Shown in pieces: positions 16,582-25,464 of a stretch of DNA of 64,000 bases. The notes under the pieces were generated by a model. It made no database searches, was not told where the DNA came from, and saw nothing but the letters and a program-made list of their open reading frames with translations. The stretch's first letter is position 1. Every line of letters starts with the position of its first letter. Location of the stretch: positions 1 through 64,000 of the forward strand of contig CAWESA010000006.1 of the NCBI GenBank assembly GCA_963811605.1, read 5' to 3'. The position numbers and the translations under genes are program-made. The stretch is from CAVQLX01 sp963811605 (GTDB lineage: Bacteria > Desulfobacterota > Binatia > DP-6).

Positions 16582-17921
16582 GCCGTGCGTCTCCGACGCA
16601 GCGCGACGACGAGCGCGCCGATCGCTAGCAGCGTCGTGGGCACCACGCATGCCGCCCAGAAGACGGCGCGCGCTTCCCGTGCCGTCAGGGCGAGCGTCGA
16701 GAAGGCCCCCGAGGAGCCCGGGCGCTTGCGCGAGGCGGTGAGCGCCTCGTTGCCCCGTGCGGCCACCTCGGCGGCGAGGAGCAGCAGGTCGCGATTGCCG
16801 AGGACACCGAGCTGGAGATTGGTGGCGAAGTCGGCGTCGCCGATCACGACCACGCGCCCGTCGCGCCCGTCCGGAGCGGCGACCCGCACCAGCGCGGAGA
16901 GCGGCAACGGTCCGGCGCGATCCACACCCGGACGGAAGCTCCGTGCCGCCGGCGCGGGGCGCCCGCCGGCATCCGCCCACGAGGTGTCGTCGGTCACCGC
17001 GAGATACGCGCCGTCCATGCCCGGCCGTGCCTCGAGCCGCACGCTCTGGGCGACGGGCAGCAGCGCGCCGGCGACGGGCTGATCGGGCACCAGCTCCGCG
17101 TTCACCTCCGCGACGCGGGCGGACAGCCCGTCGGCGCCGAACAGGGTCGCGCGCTCGTCCACCACCACGTCGTTCTCCAGGATGATGCCGAAGCGATCGA
17201 GCAGGCTGGCCACGGAGCGGGGACCGGCCGGATCCGCCAGCACCAGCAGCCGTCCGCCGCCGCGGACGTAGGCGTCGAGCGCATCGACCTCGGCGGGCAG
17301 GAGGTCGCGGCTGGCGCCGGCCAGCACCACCAGCCCGGCGTCGGGCGGGAGGTGCGCCGCCCCGGGCAGCGGGCGGACGTCGAAGCCGTCGGCGGCGAGC
17401 GCCGCGGCCGCGTCGGCCCAGCCGCCGCGCCGATCGCCGTCGCGCGTGTCCGGCTCGCCGTGTCCCTGGAGCACGTAGGCGATGGTGTCGGCGCGCCCGC
17501 CGACCGCGAGCAGCGCGCCGGTCAGTGTCTCCTCGTTGACGGGATCGACGCGCTCGCGCCGCCCCTCCGACTCGAGCACGACCACGTTGTAGTTGCTGAC
17601 CCCGAGTCGCTCGGCCTCGCCCGGGCTGCGATCGAGGTCGAGCATGCGGACGGTGAACGATGGCTGCGCGTCCTGGTAGAGCGCCAGGAGATCCTCGATC
17701 TGTCGACGGATCGCCTGCTCCTGTCCCGACGTGAACGCCGTCGCCGTGACCGGCGCGTGCATGTGGCCGAGCACCTTGCGCGTGTGCGGTGCCAGCGTGA
17801 GACTGCGCTCGGGCGTCAGATCGAGGCGCGCGGGGTGGCGACCGGCGATCACCAGCAGGCTGGCGAGGATGGAGGCGACGGCGAGCACCTGCGCGGCGAG
17901 CAGCGCCACCGCCCGGATCAC
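16578..17921 (-). CDS. GldG-like ABC transporter auxiliary protein
   Basis: A 447-residue protein with an N-terminal TM (ALLAAQVLAVASILASLLVIA), a large periplasmic region and a C-terminal TM (FWAACVVPTTLLAIGALVVAL) followed by RRRR. The region has the GldG/ABC-type-uncharacterised pattern: RLDLTPERSLTLAPHTRKVL, YVLQGHGEPD, and an aspartate-rich VVVIGDADFATN near the end. GldG proteins pair with GldF permeases in ABC systems; in Bacteroidetes they serve gliding, elsewhere their cargo is unknown. The GTG start overlaps the permease stop by 4 bases. It is part of one tightly coupled operon. Confidence 0.85.
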   Translation of the reverse strand: MIRAVALLAAQVLAVASILASLLVIAGRHPARLDLTPERSLTLAPHTRKVLGHMHAPVTATAFTSGQEQAIRRQIEDLLALYQDAQPSFTVRMLDLDRSPGEAERLGVSNYNVVVLESEGRRERVDPVNEETLTGALLAVGGRADTIAYVLQGHGEPDTRDGDRRGGWADAAAALAADGFDVRPLPGAAHLPPDAGLVVLAGASRDLLPAEVDALDAYVRGGGRLLVLADPAGPRSVASLLDRFGIILENDVVVDERATLFGADGLSARVAEVNAELVPDQPVAGALLPVAQSVRLEARPGMDGAYLAVTDDTSWADAGGRPAPAARSFRPGVDRAGPLPLSALVRVAAPDGRDGRVVVIGDADFATNLQLGVLGNRDLLLLAAEVAARGNEALTASRKRPGSSGAFSTLALTAREARAVFWAACVVPTTLLAIGALVVALRRRRTA

Positions 17922-18661
17922 GACACGCCTCGCCAGTTGCGCGCCTCGAGGGCACGGAGCGCCAGGAACAGAAACAGCGTGATGAAGGCGACGAAGTACG
18001 CCACGTCCCGGCTGTCGATGGCGCCCTGGGCGAAGCCGTAGAAGCGATCGAAGAGTGACAGCGCCATCACGAGCGGCGCCACGCGGGCGCTGAGTGCCGC
18101 CTCGTTCCACGCCAGGAACCACGACAGCACGAGGACCCCGTAGGTGAGGAGCGCGCTGACGCCCTGGCTGTCGGTCACGGCGGATGCCGCCAGCCCGCAG
18201 GCGATGAACGCGGCGCCGAGCAGGACCATGCCCGCGTACCCGGCGAGCAGCGGGCCGGGCGGGAAGGGATGCATGCAGTAGAGCACCGCCGGCCCGATGA
18301 GCGTCGGCAGCAGCATCGCGCCGTACGACAGGAGAGCCGCCAGGAACTTGCCGGCGACCACGTCGCGATCGCGCACCGGGAACGTCCACAGCAGCTCGAG
18401 CGTGCCGAGCTTCCGCTCCTCGGCGAGGAGCCGCATGGTCACGAGCGGCACGACCAGCATCGCGACCATGCGGAAGTCGAGGAACATGTAGCGCCAGAGG
18501 CCGCTGCCGAGGTTCGCGCCCCCGAAGAGGACGTAGAACGTGAGGTCGCTGTAGAAGAAGTAGCCCGTGAGGAGCGCGAACACCGCGCCCAGCACCCAGG
18601 CGAGCGGGCCGCCGAACATCGAGGCCAGCTCGCGGCGTGCGATGACGAGCGCCTTCCTCAT
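17918..18661 (-). CDS. GldF-like ABC-2 permease
   Basis: A 247-residue ABC-2 type permease with six TM helices. It opens MRKALVIARRELASMFGGPLAWV, a common start for this family, and has LLAEERKLGTLELLWTFPVRDRDVVAGKF, the conserved cytoplasmic loop of GldF/NosY-type permeases. It overlaps the ATPase gene by ATGA and the GldG-like gene by GTGA. With these it would form an inner-membrane ABC complex; direction and cargo are unknown. Confidence 0.88.
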   Translation of the reverse strand: MRKALVIARRELASMFGGPLAWVLGAVFALLTGYFFYSDLTFYVLFGGANLGSGLWRYMFLDFRMVAMLVVPLVTMRLLAEERKLGTLELLWTFPVRDRDVVAGKFLAALLSYGAMLLPTLIGPAVLYCMHPFPPGPLLAGYAGMVLLGAAFIACGLAASAVTDSQGVSALLTYGVLVLSWFLAWNEAALSARVAPLVMALSLFDRFYGFAQGAIDSRDVAYFVAFITLFLFLALRALEARNWRGVS

Positions 18662-19602
18662 CCCGCTCGCTCCGGTGGCGCGACGAGCGCCCGGAACGCC
18701 TCCTCGAGCGATGCCTCGACCGGCGAGAGCGCATGGAGCGGCCAGCCGGACTCCGTCACGCGCGCCGCCAGCGCGGCCCGGAGGTCGGCGCCGCGCTCCG
18801 CCTCGACCCGGCAACGGGCGTGGCCCGCCGCGGCTGGCAGGCGCTCGACGCGCCGGACGCCGGGCACCGTCGCGAGCAGCGCTTCGAGCGCGTCGGGCGG
18901 GGCGGCGGCGTCGATGTCGACCACGGCCACCGGCCGCAAGCGCTCCGCGAGCTCCGCGGGCACACCCTCGGCCAGCATGCGGCCGCGGCGCAGGACGACG
19001 ACCCGATCGCACAGCGTCTCCACGTCCGCGAGCGCGTGGCTCGACACGAAGATGGCGTGGCGCGCGCCCAGGGAGCGGATGAGCCGTCGCATCTCGGCGC
19101 CCTGCGTGGGATCCAGCCCGGCAGTCGGCTCGTCGAGGAGGAGCGCATGCGGATCGCCCACCAGCGCCACCGCCAGCCCGACGCGCTGGCGGGTGCCGCG
19201 CGACAGCACGCCGATGCGACGGTCGGCCAGGCCCCCGAGCCCGGTGTGCTCGAGGGCGCGCTCGACCGCGTCCCGCCGCCCGGGGGCCGGTACGTCGCGC
19301 AGCGCCGCGACGTAGCCCAGCTCGGCGCGGACCGTCATCTCGCCGTGCAGCGCCGGGTGCTCGGGCGCGTAGCCGAGGAGGCGCCGCGCGGCGAGCGGAT
19401 CGCGGGCGAGATCGTGGCCGTCGATCAGCGCCTGGCCGCGGGTGGGAGGAAAGACGCCCGCCAGCACGCGGAGCGTCGTGGTCTTGCCGGCTCCGTTGGG
19501 CCCGAGGAATCCCACCACCTCGCCACGCGCGACGCGCAGCGAGACGTCCTCGATCGCCGTGCGCCGGCCGAAGCGTTTGGTGAGGTTCCGGGCCTCGATC
19601 AC
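18658..19602 (-). CDS. ABC transporter ATPase (GldA/NatA-like)
   Basis: A 314-residue ATPase with a full nucleotide-binding domain in the first 220 residues: Walker A GPNGAGKTT, Q-loop area YAPEHPALHGEMTV, signature LSRGTRQR, Walker B and D-loop LLLDEPTAGLDP, and switch His in FVSSHALADVE. The remaining 90 residues form an extra C-terminal domain typical of GldA/NatA-like ATPases. The GTG start overlaps the stop of the RND gene by 4 bases and the end overlaps gldF by 4 bases. The signature is LSRGT rather than LSGGQ, which is usual for this subfamily. Confidence 0.9.
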   Translation of the reverse strand: MIEARNLTKRFGRRTAIEDVSLRVARGEVVGFLGPNGAGKTTTLRVLAGVFPPTRGQALIDGHDLARDPLAARRLLGYAPEHPALHGEMTVRAELGYVAALRDVPAPGRRDAVERALEHTGLGGLADRRIGVLSRGTRQRVGLAVALVGDPHALLLDEPTAGLDPTQGAEMRRLIRSLGARHAIFVSSHALADVETLCDRVVVLRRGRMLAEGVPAELAERLRPVAVVDIDAAAPPDALEALLATVPGVRRVERLPAAAGHARCRVEAERGADLRAALAARVTESGWPLHALSPVEASLEEAFRALVAPPERAG

Positions 19603-22154
19603 CCGACGGCCAGCTGCGCCGGCTCGCCTTCCACCGCACGCACCGGCCGGTGGGTCAGGAAGCGCGGCCGGACCACCTTCATCCATGCCGGCACGAGCAC
19701 GAGACCGCCGAAGGTGTTGAACACCATGAGCAGGGCCAGGAGCAGCCCCATCTCGGCCTGGAACTTCAGGTTGGAGAACCACCAGAAGAGCGTGCCGGCG
19801 AGCATCGTCGTGGCGGTGAAGATGATGGCCTTGCCGGTGGTGGCGGTGGCGTAGTCGACCGCCTCGTCGAGGTCGCGGCCTTCGTCGACGGCGTCGATCA
19901 TGCGACTGAAGTGATAGATGCCGTAGTCCACCCCGACTCCGGCGCCGGCGGCCGCGATGGGCAGCGAGTTCACGTTCAGGTCGATGTGCCAGAGGTACAT
20001 GAACGCCTCGCAGGCGAGCTGGGAGAGGATGACGGGGATCATCAGGAGCAACGTCGCCACCACGGATCCGTAGGTGAAGTAGAGACAGAGCGAGACGGCG
20101 ATCATCACCATGACGAGGGTGGTCCAGTACGAGTCCTCCACCGCCTCGTTCACCGCCGCCAGCACGCCGAACAATCCGCCTGCCAGGAGGAACTTGACGC
20201 CCTCCTTGCTGTTGGCGGCGGCCCACTGCTTCGCGCTGTCGATCGCGTTCATGATGATGTCGTGCGAGTAGCCGTGGAACAGCGTGATCACCGTGCCATA
20301 GCGCATGTCGGTGGACATGAAGCGGTCGAGGTCGCCGGCCGAAGACGTCTGGGTGAACTGGTAGAACAGCTCCGCGATGTACTTCTGCTTGTCGGGGATG
20401 AACGACCACTTCGGCTCGCCCTCGCGGAAGAGCCGCGACAGCTGCTTCAGGATGTCGACGATGGTGACGGATGCGCCGGCGCCCTCCACCGACTCCATGT
20501 GATCGGCCAGCTCCTCCATCGTGTTCAGGGGAGTGACGTTCTTCATGCCGTCCGGCTTGCCGGTGTCGGCGATGACGACCAGCTGGTTGGCGCCCTCGAA
20601 CTTCTCGTTCAGCTTGGCATAGGCGATGTTGTACGGGTGGTCGGGGAAGAGCAGCGCGGCGCCCGGCGTCATGTCGCCGACCTTGAGCCGCCAGCCGAAG
20701 TACGGGCAGACCAGGTAGAGCACGATCGTCAGCAGCACGCCCGCCCAGCGGCGCCAGCCGTTGCTCGCGGCGATCGTCCACACGGTGAGGTTGCGGTAGA
20801 TCGGCTCCTGGTAGCGATAGAGCAGGAAGGCGATCACCAGCACGGCGGCGACGCCGGCCGGGTGGAGCAGCTTGGACGAGAGCCAGATCGCGTACCCGAA
20901 GAACACCGCCGCGACGATCGCGAGCGTCGTGTGCCCGAGCAGCTTGGCCCACCCCGGATAGCTGGTCTTCGCGCCCGGCGGGTTCGTCGCCGACAGGATG
21001 ATGGGATGGAGGGTGACCACGCTGATGATGATCGAGACGATCCAGAAGCTCGAGAAGATGGCGCACTTCTGGATGAGCGGGATGGGTGCGATCGAGACCA
21101 GCAAGATGCCGATGCCGTCGGACAGGACCGATGCGATGGCGGGCGGGAAGAGGTGCGAGTAGCTCTCGACGATCGCCGTGCGCTTGTCGCCGGTGCGGTG
21201 ATACTCCTCGTGGTAGCGGTCCATCGATTGCACGGAGTGCGACAGCGCACGCGCCGACAGGAAGATGGGAATCACCAGCACGAGCGGATCGAGATTCAGC
21301 CCGAGCAGCGGGACCATGCCGAGCGCCCAGATGCTGGAGAGGATGCCCGAGAAGACCGGCACCCACACGCCCGGCCAGCTCCGGAAGTAGTTCCACAGGA
21401 GGAAGGTGAGCGCGGCGACGGTGATGACGAACACCTCGCCGACCTCGGGAACGTAGCGCTGGATCGACGTGTACAGCCACGGGAAGCCGGCGATGTAGAC
21501 CTTGTGGTTGTCGTCCTCCAGCTGCTTCTGGAGGTTCGTCATCCGGTCGTACAGGTAGTTGAAGTCGAGCTCCTCTTCCCAGAAGCCCGCCGTCACCAGC
21601 GCCGCCGTATCGTCCTCGGAGACGTAGATGCCGCGAATGCCCTTCGTGGAGTAGACGGCAAACTTGACGCGCTGGGCGTCCTCCATCGTCCGCGGAACGG
21701 TCGGGTAGAATACCTCGCGGATCTGGATCGCACCCTGGGCGTTGGTGATGCTCTTCATCTTCGGGTGCGCGATGGAGAGGATCTGGTACGGAACGACGCC
21801 CCTGGTCTCGACCAGCGCCTTGGTCGCCTGATCGATCTTCTGGAGCGTCGTCGGATTGTAGATGTCGCCCTTCTTGGTCTCGATGACCAGCGTGAGGACG
21901 TTGGCGCTCCCGAACATGCGCCGGAACTCGTTGTAGATCTTGATGTAGGGATGCCCTTCGCGGAGCGTGATCTCCTTGCCGAGAAGGCTGATCTTCAGGG
22001 GCCCCGGGTAGAAGTCGAGGAATTGCGGCAGCACCTTGATGTGGGTGCACTGCCACGCGAAGAACACCGTCATCGCGGCGATGACGAGCGCGACCGAGAG
22101 CTGATTGCGGAGCAGGAAGCGGAGGTAGGCTTCGACCCAGCGCTTGGGGATCAT
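19599..22154 (-). CDS. RND/MMPL-type transporter (HAE3-like)
   Basis: An 851-residue inner-membrane transporter of the RND superfamily with the HAE3/MMPL layout. TM1 lies near the start (LSVALVIAAMTVFFAW), a large periplasmic loop follows to about residue 245, and then five TM helices. A second TM/loop repeat begins near WAGVLLTIVLYLVCPYFGW, and the last five TM helices include AAAGAGVGVDYGIYHFSRM and GKAIIFTATTMLAGTLFWW. Relatives include transporters of sterols, hopanoids or other lipids (established for some HAE3 members). It starts one base after the YCF48 stop and runs coupled into the ABC genes, so it shares an operon with both. Confidence 0.9.
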   Translation of the reverse strand: MIPKRWVEAYLRFLLRNQLSVALVIAAMTVFFAWQCTHIKVLPQFLDFYPGPLKISLLGKEITLREGHPYIKIYNEFRRMFGSANVLTLVIETKKGDIYNPTTLQKIDQATKALVETRGVVPYQILSIAHPKMKSITNAQGAIQIREVFYPTVPRTMEDAQRVKFAVYSTKGIRGIYVSEDDTAALVTAGFWEEELDFNYLYDRMTNLQKQLEDDNHKVYIAGFPWLYTSIQRYVPEVGEVFVITVAALTFLLWNYFRSWPGVWVPVFSGILSSIWALGMVPLLGLNLDPLVLVIPIFLSARALSHSVQSMDRYHEEYHRTGDKRTAIVESYSHLFPPAIASVLSDGIGILLVSIAPIPLIQKCAIFSSFWIVSIIISVVTLHPIILSATNPPGAKTSYPGWAKLLGHTTLAIVAAVFFGYAIWLSSKLLHPAGVAAVLVIAFLLYRYQEPIYRNLTVWTIAASNGWRRWAGVLLTIVLYLVCPYFGWRLKVGDMTPGAALLFPDHPYNIAYAKLNEKFEGANQLVVIADTGKPDGMKNVTPLNTMEELADHMESVEGAGASVTIVDILKQLSRLFREGEPKWSFIPDKQKYIAELFYQFTQTSSAGDLDRFMSTDMRYGTVITLFHGYSHDIIMNAIDSAKQWAAANSKEGVKFLLAGGLFGVLAAVNEAVEDSYWTTLVMVMIAVSLCLYFTYGSVVATLLLMIPVILSQLACEAFMYLWHIDLNVNSLPIAAAGAGVGVDYGIYHFSRMIDAVDEGRDLDEAVDYATATTGKAIIFTATTMLAGTLFWWFSNLKFQAEMGLLLALLMVFNTFGGLVLVPAWMKVVRPRFLTHRPVRAVEGEPAQLAVG

Positions 22155-22155
22155 G

Positions 22156-23166
22156 TCAGGAGTTCCTCGTCGTATCGGTTCGTGCGCCGAGCTGCTTCAG
22201 GGTCGCGCCGTCCACGCGGAAGACGAGGCCGTCGGAGCCGACGGCGAGACCGCGTCCGCCCGGCGCGAGCCAGATCGATCGGATCCAGTTGGCGGCGAGC
22301 TGGATGGGCAAGGGCTCGATCTGCCAGGTCGCGCCGGCGTCCTCGCTCTTCAGCACCGTGCCCTGGTCGCCCACGATCCAGCCCTGCTGGCCGCGGACGA
22401 AGACGTCGAAGAACGACCGGCCCGAGATGGGCGCCCGCTCGTGGGTCCACGTCGCGCCGCCGTCCTCCGTGCGCAGGATCACGGAGTCGAGCCCGACCGC
22501 GATGCCGTGCGAGGCGTCGGTGAAGCGAATCCCGAACAGCGTGCTCTCGATCGGGGCGCTCTGCTGCGTCCAGCTCTTGCCGCCGTCGCTGCTCGCCATG
22601 ATGATGCCGAACTCGCCGGCGATCCAGGCGTGCTCCGGGTCGCCGTAGCTCAGCGCGTAGAGATTGACGTCGCCCGGCTCGACGCCCGTGTCGAGCGCGC
22701 TCTCCGGCAGCTTCACCTCGTCGGGGACGCGCGAGGGCGTCCACGTCGCCCCTCCGTCCTCGGTGTGAATCATGGTGCCGAAGTCGCCGGCGCCATGGCC
22801 GCGCAGCGGCGTGGGGAACTCGAGCGTGAAGACGTGACGCGGCGAGCCGGTGTTCAGCTCGGTCCAGGTGCTGCCGCCGTCCTTGGTGGCATAGACGATG
22901 CCTTCCTTGCCGGCGATCCACGCGGTCTTGGTATCGAGGCAGCTGAGCGCGAGGAAGGGCCGCTTGGTGTGGGCGTCCTGCCGATCCCAGGTCGCGCCGC
23001 CGTCGGTGGTGTGGAAGATCCGGCCCAGCTCGCCGACCATCCATCCCTCCTGGTCGGTGACGAAGCAGGATGCGAAGAGATTCTGCCGGACCTCCCGCAG
23101 GTTCACGGGCTCGGCCCCGGCAACCGCCGCGCAGGCGACGACGAGCGCGGCGATGAGGAACTTCAT
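22156..23166 (-). CDS. YCF48-like exported beta-propeller
   Basis: A 336-residue exported protein: a signal peptide (MKFLIAALVVACAAVAGA) and six blade motifs of the YCF48/BNR type, visible as TTDGGATW, TKDGGSTW, TEDGGATW, SSDGGKSW, TEDGGATW and SEDAGATW. YCF48 homologues act as assembly or stability factors for membrane complexes (known for photosystem II). In heterotrophs they are encoded next to HAE3-type RND transporters, as here. The ATG has an AGGAGGG site upstream. It is the first gene of the long coupled operon and carries a TGCA-N7-TGCA element 22 bases before its start. Confidence 0.88.
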   Translation of the reverse strand: MKFLIAALVVACAAVAGAEPVNLREVRQNLFASCFVTDQEGWMVGELGRIFHTTDGGATWDRQDAHTKRPFLALSCLDTKTAWIAGKEGIVYATKDGGSTWTELNTGSPRHVFTLEFPTPLRGHGAGDFGTMIHTEDGGATWTPSRVPDEVKLPESALDTGVEPGDVNLYALSYGDPEHAWIAGEFGIIMASSDGGKSWTQQSAPIESTLFGIRFTDASHGIAVGLDSVILRTEDGGATWTHERAPISGRSFFDVFVRGQQGWIVGDQGTVLKSEDAGATWQIEPLPIQLAANWIRSIWLAPGGRGLAVGSDGLVFRVDGATLKQLGARTDTTRNS

Positions 23167-23187
23167 GCGGACCCTCCTGGGAATACG

Positions 23188-23202
23188 TGCACATGCCGTG
23201 CA
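23188..23202. promoter_or_regulatory. TGCA-N7-TGCA candidate operator (YCF48-RND-ABC operon)
   Basis: Two TGCA half-sites separated by seven bases (catgccg), 22 bases upstream of the YCF48 start codon. The same spacing recurs upstream of three other transcription units in this window. Its position overlapping the expected promoter/leader suits a repressor site. Binding protein not shown; the TetR gene at 26.6 kb is the obvious candidate. Confidence 0.5.
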
Positions 23203-23427
23203 GACACACAGATTGTACCGCACGGTCAGCTTCCGGCCTTTACCCGTGCCCGGGTCGAAGTGTCAACGGCGTACCGCGTCAGATGGCACCGATGCGCGGA
23301 GGCCTCGTCGGGTTTCAACCGGCACTGTGGATGCTCCGCGCGGAGCACGCGGCCGAGTGCAGCGAGCGGGGAGCGAGACCCGCCGGGCTTCGCCCGCCGG
23401 CGCGAGGGGCGGAGCTCCTCGCTGGAT

Positions 23428-25350
23428 TCAGAACACGTACTCGACCTGGAAGCGGATGTTGTCCCTGTCGCGCACCGTGCCGAACTGCTGCGCCGCGACC
23501 GACGTCACCGAGGTGTAGTCCACGGTGAACCGGAAGGGATCACGCACGAGCGTGACGCCGGGCTGGACCACCACCCCGCCCGCCCAGTCGTAGAACATGC
23601 CCAGGAAGGGCGCGATGCGACCGCCGGAGTAGGACGTGGTGATGAGGAGCGTCTGCAGATAGCGGTTGCGCTTTTGCGGGTAGAGGCGGGGCTGGAGCCG
23701 GCACGCCCGCGTGCCCGGCCGCGGCTTGGCGGTCGAGTTCGGGTCCTTGGGGCCGCAGCCGCCGCCGAGGGCGCCGAGGGTGTTGTTCGGGTCGGTCGGG
23801 TTGCCGATGATGGCGATCCGCGGGTCGACGGGGAGATTCCGGAACGGCACCGGCAGGACGAGATCGTCCGGCGCGTTGAAGACGTGCTTGTAGAAGAACT
23901 GCGTGCTGATGAAGAACGTCTGCGTGGGGTTCAGCTGCCGGATGAAGCGGTTGATGTCGAGTCCGACCGACATGTTGAACGAGTCGCGCTGCAGCACGGT
24001 GCCCCACAGCGGCTCCTTGCGTCCGGTCGCCAGGAAGCGCGGGTAGACGAACGGGTTCAGTCCGCCCTCGGTGTTGTTGAACGCGCGCAGGCGCTTCGTC
24101 CCGGGGGTGCCGATGCCGGTCTCGAGCGGGGCGAAGCTGTCGAAGCTGCTGCCCTTGCCCTGGCGGTTCATCGGCTCGCCGCGGAAGTACGCGAACTCCG
24201 AGCGCACGATGGTGTAGAGCGAGGTGATCGGGAAGGTCATCGAGGTGCCGGTGATCTGCACCCGTGGGTAGCGCTGGATGGCGAGGATCGGGTTGTCGAA
24301 GCTGGCCGTGTTGCTTCCGTTCTTCATGCCCGGGAGCCTGAACTGGATGCCGGGGACGTCGAGGTAGGTGTAGTAGTGCGCGACGTTGAAGGTGATGTCC
24401 TTGGCGGTGAAGACCAGTCGCGCGCCGCCGCGGATCTGCGTGGCGTCGGGCGTATCGACGATGGTCCGCAGCGATTGGTTCGGATACCCGAGACCACCCG
24501 GCTCCCAGGGTGACCCCTGAGGAATGCCCGGGTTGGTCGCGACCCTGTTCCCCTGCGCGGCGAAGCCCTCGAGGTAGGCGTCCTGGAACGGCCCCCACGA
24601 ACCGAGCTGGTAGCTGGTGCGGGCCATGGCGATCGGGACGCGGCGTTCGTCGAGCGCGATGAAGAAGCCGCCGAAGCTGTCGTCGAGCGGATTGATGTTG
24701 TCGAGCAGCCGGAAGACGTCGGTCTCGCCCCAGGCGAGCACCTGGCGCCCGACGCGGAGGAAGAACGGACCCCTCTCGAAGTCGAGGTAGGCGAGGAAGA
24801 GGCGATTGCGCACGCGCGCGTTCCGCCGCAGCCGGTCGACGCGCTCATCGATGAAGCGGTTGTCGAGCTTGGGGCTCGTGTTGGCGATCCCGGGGATGTT
24901 GACCTTCGGAAAGTCGCCGCGGAACCGCTCCAGGGCGGCGGTCTGGTGCGTGTACTCGTCGGGACCGATGTCGTACAGCGTCTCGCCCTCGAAGCGGTAC
25001 TCGAGCGTGTACTTGAGGTTCGTCGGGTCGAGGAGGCGAAACGGCGCCAGCAGTCCCCGGCTGTTCTTCACCAGTCGGGTGAGGTCGTGGTCGTACGACA
25101 GCTGGAGGAAGTAGCGGTTCTGCCGCAGATGCCCGGCGCCCGAGACGGGATAGTTGAGCGGATTGTCCGAGCCGCCGATGCGCTCCGTGCCCACGCGAAC
25201 GGCGCTGTACGCCCGCATGCCGAGACGGATCTCGCCGCGCTGGTCCAGGCTGAGCGCATACGCCGCGCGGGTGCCGAGCAGCGCAACCAGCGCAACGAAG
25301 GTCCCGGTCAGAAGCCGTCCCAGACACCGCGGCGCCATGACTGTCGTCAT
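23428..25350 (-). CDS. DUF1302 outer-membrane protein
   Basis: A 640-residue exported protein of the DUF1302 family. It has a signal peptide (about residues 1-32, ending AYALS), a LSYDHDLTRLVKN-type early strand, the conserved block FFLRVGRQVLAWGETDVFRLLDNINP (about residues 190-215) that is the best family marker, and a C-terminus ending in FQVEYVF, as expected of a barrel. DUF1302 proteins are encoded with DUF1329, YCF48 and RND genes in hydrocarbon- or steroid-using bacteria (recollection). It has its own promoter region and a spacer of about 260 bases before the YCF48 operon. Likely the outer-membrane entry or exit channel for a hydrophobic compound. Confidence 0.88.
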   Translation of the reverse strand: MTTVMAPRCLGRLLTGTFVALVALLGTRAAYALSLDQRGEIRLGMRAYSAVRVGTERIGGSDNPLNYPVSGAGHLRQNRYFLQLSYDHDLTRLVKNSRGLLAPFRLLDPTNLKYTLEYRFEGETLYDIGPDEYTHQTAALERFRGDFPKVNIPGIANTSPKLDNRFIDERVDRLRRNARVRNRLFLAYLDFERGPFFLRVGRQVLAWGETDVFRLLDNINPLDDSFGGFFIALDERRVPIAMARTSYQLGSWGPFQDAYLEGFAAQGNRVATNPGIPQGSPWEPGGLGYPNQSLRTIVDTPDATQIRGGARLVFTAKDITFNVAHYYTYLDVPGIQFRLPGMKNGSNTASFDNPILAIQRYPRVQITGTSMTFPITSLYTIVRSEFAYFRGEPMNRQGKGSSFDSFAPLETGIGTPGTKRLRAFNNTEGGLNPFVYPRFLATGRKEPLWGTVLQRDSFNMSVGLDINRFIRQLNPTQTFFISTQFFYKHVFNAPDDLVLPVPFRNLPVDPRIAIIGNPTDPNNTLGALGGGCGPKDPNSTAKPRPGTRACRLQPRLYPQKRNRYLQTLLITTSYSGGRIAPFLGMFYDWAGGVVVQPGVTLVRDPFRFTVDYTSVTSVAAQQFGTVRDRDNIRFQVEYVF

Positions 25351-25391
25351 TCCCCACCTCCGACGCAGGCAGATGAAACACGCTGTCCCGA

Positions 25392-25405
25392 AAAGCCGCG
25401 GCTTT
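25392..25405. promoter_or_regulatory. 14-base perfect palindrome upstream of DUF1302
   Basis: AAAGCCGCGGCTTT is a perfect palindrome 42 bases upstream of the DUF1302 start and 60 bases beyond the end of the metallo-beta-lactamase gene. It could be a dimer-binding operator for DUF1302. A terminator role is less likely because there is almost no loop. It differs from the TGCA-N7-TGCA element found at the neighbouring operons. Confidence 0.35.
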
Positions 25406-25464
25406 ATAAGAAGGCATGCGCGAAGGTGTCAAGGACGACGCGCGCCGGCCGCGCGCGCTCGCGC

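Noticed and set aside
19650..22523. 957-codon plus-strand frame
   Set aside because: Mirror image of the RND and YCF48 genes; no family pattern and a low-complexity acidic/His composition.
23385..23410. Hairpin cgggc-ttc-gcccg as terminator beyond DUF1302
   Set aside because: Five-base stem without a T-run in very GC-rich DNA; expected by chance.
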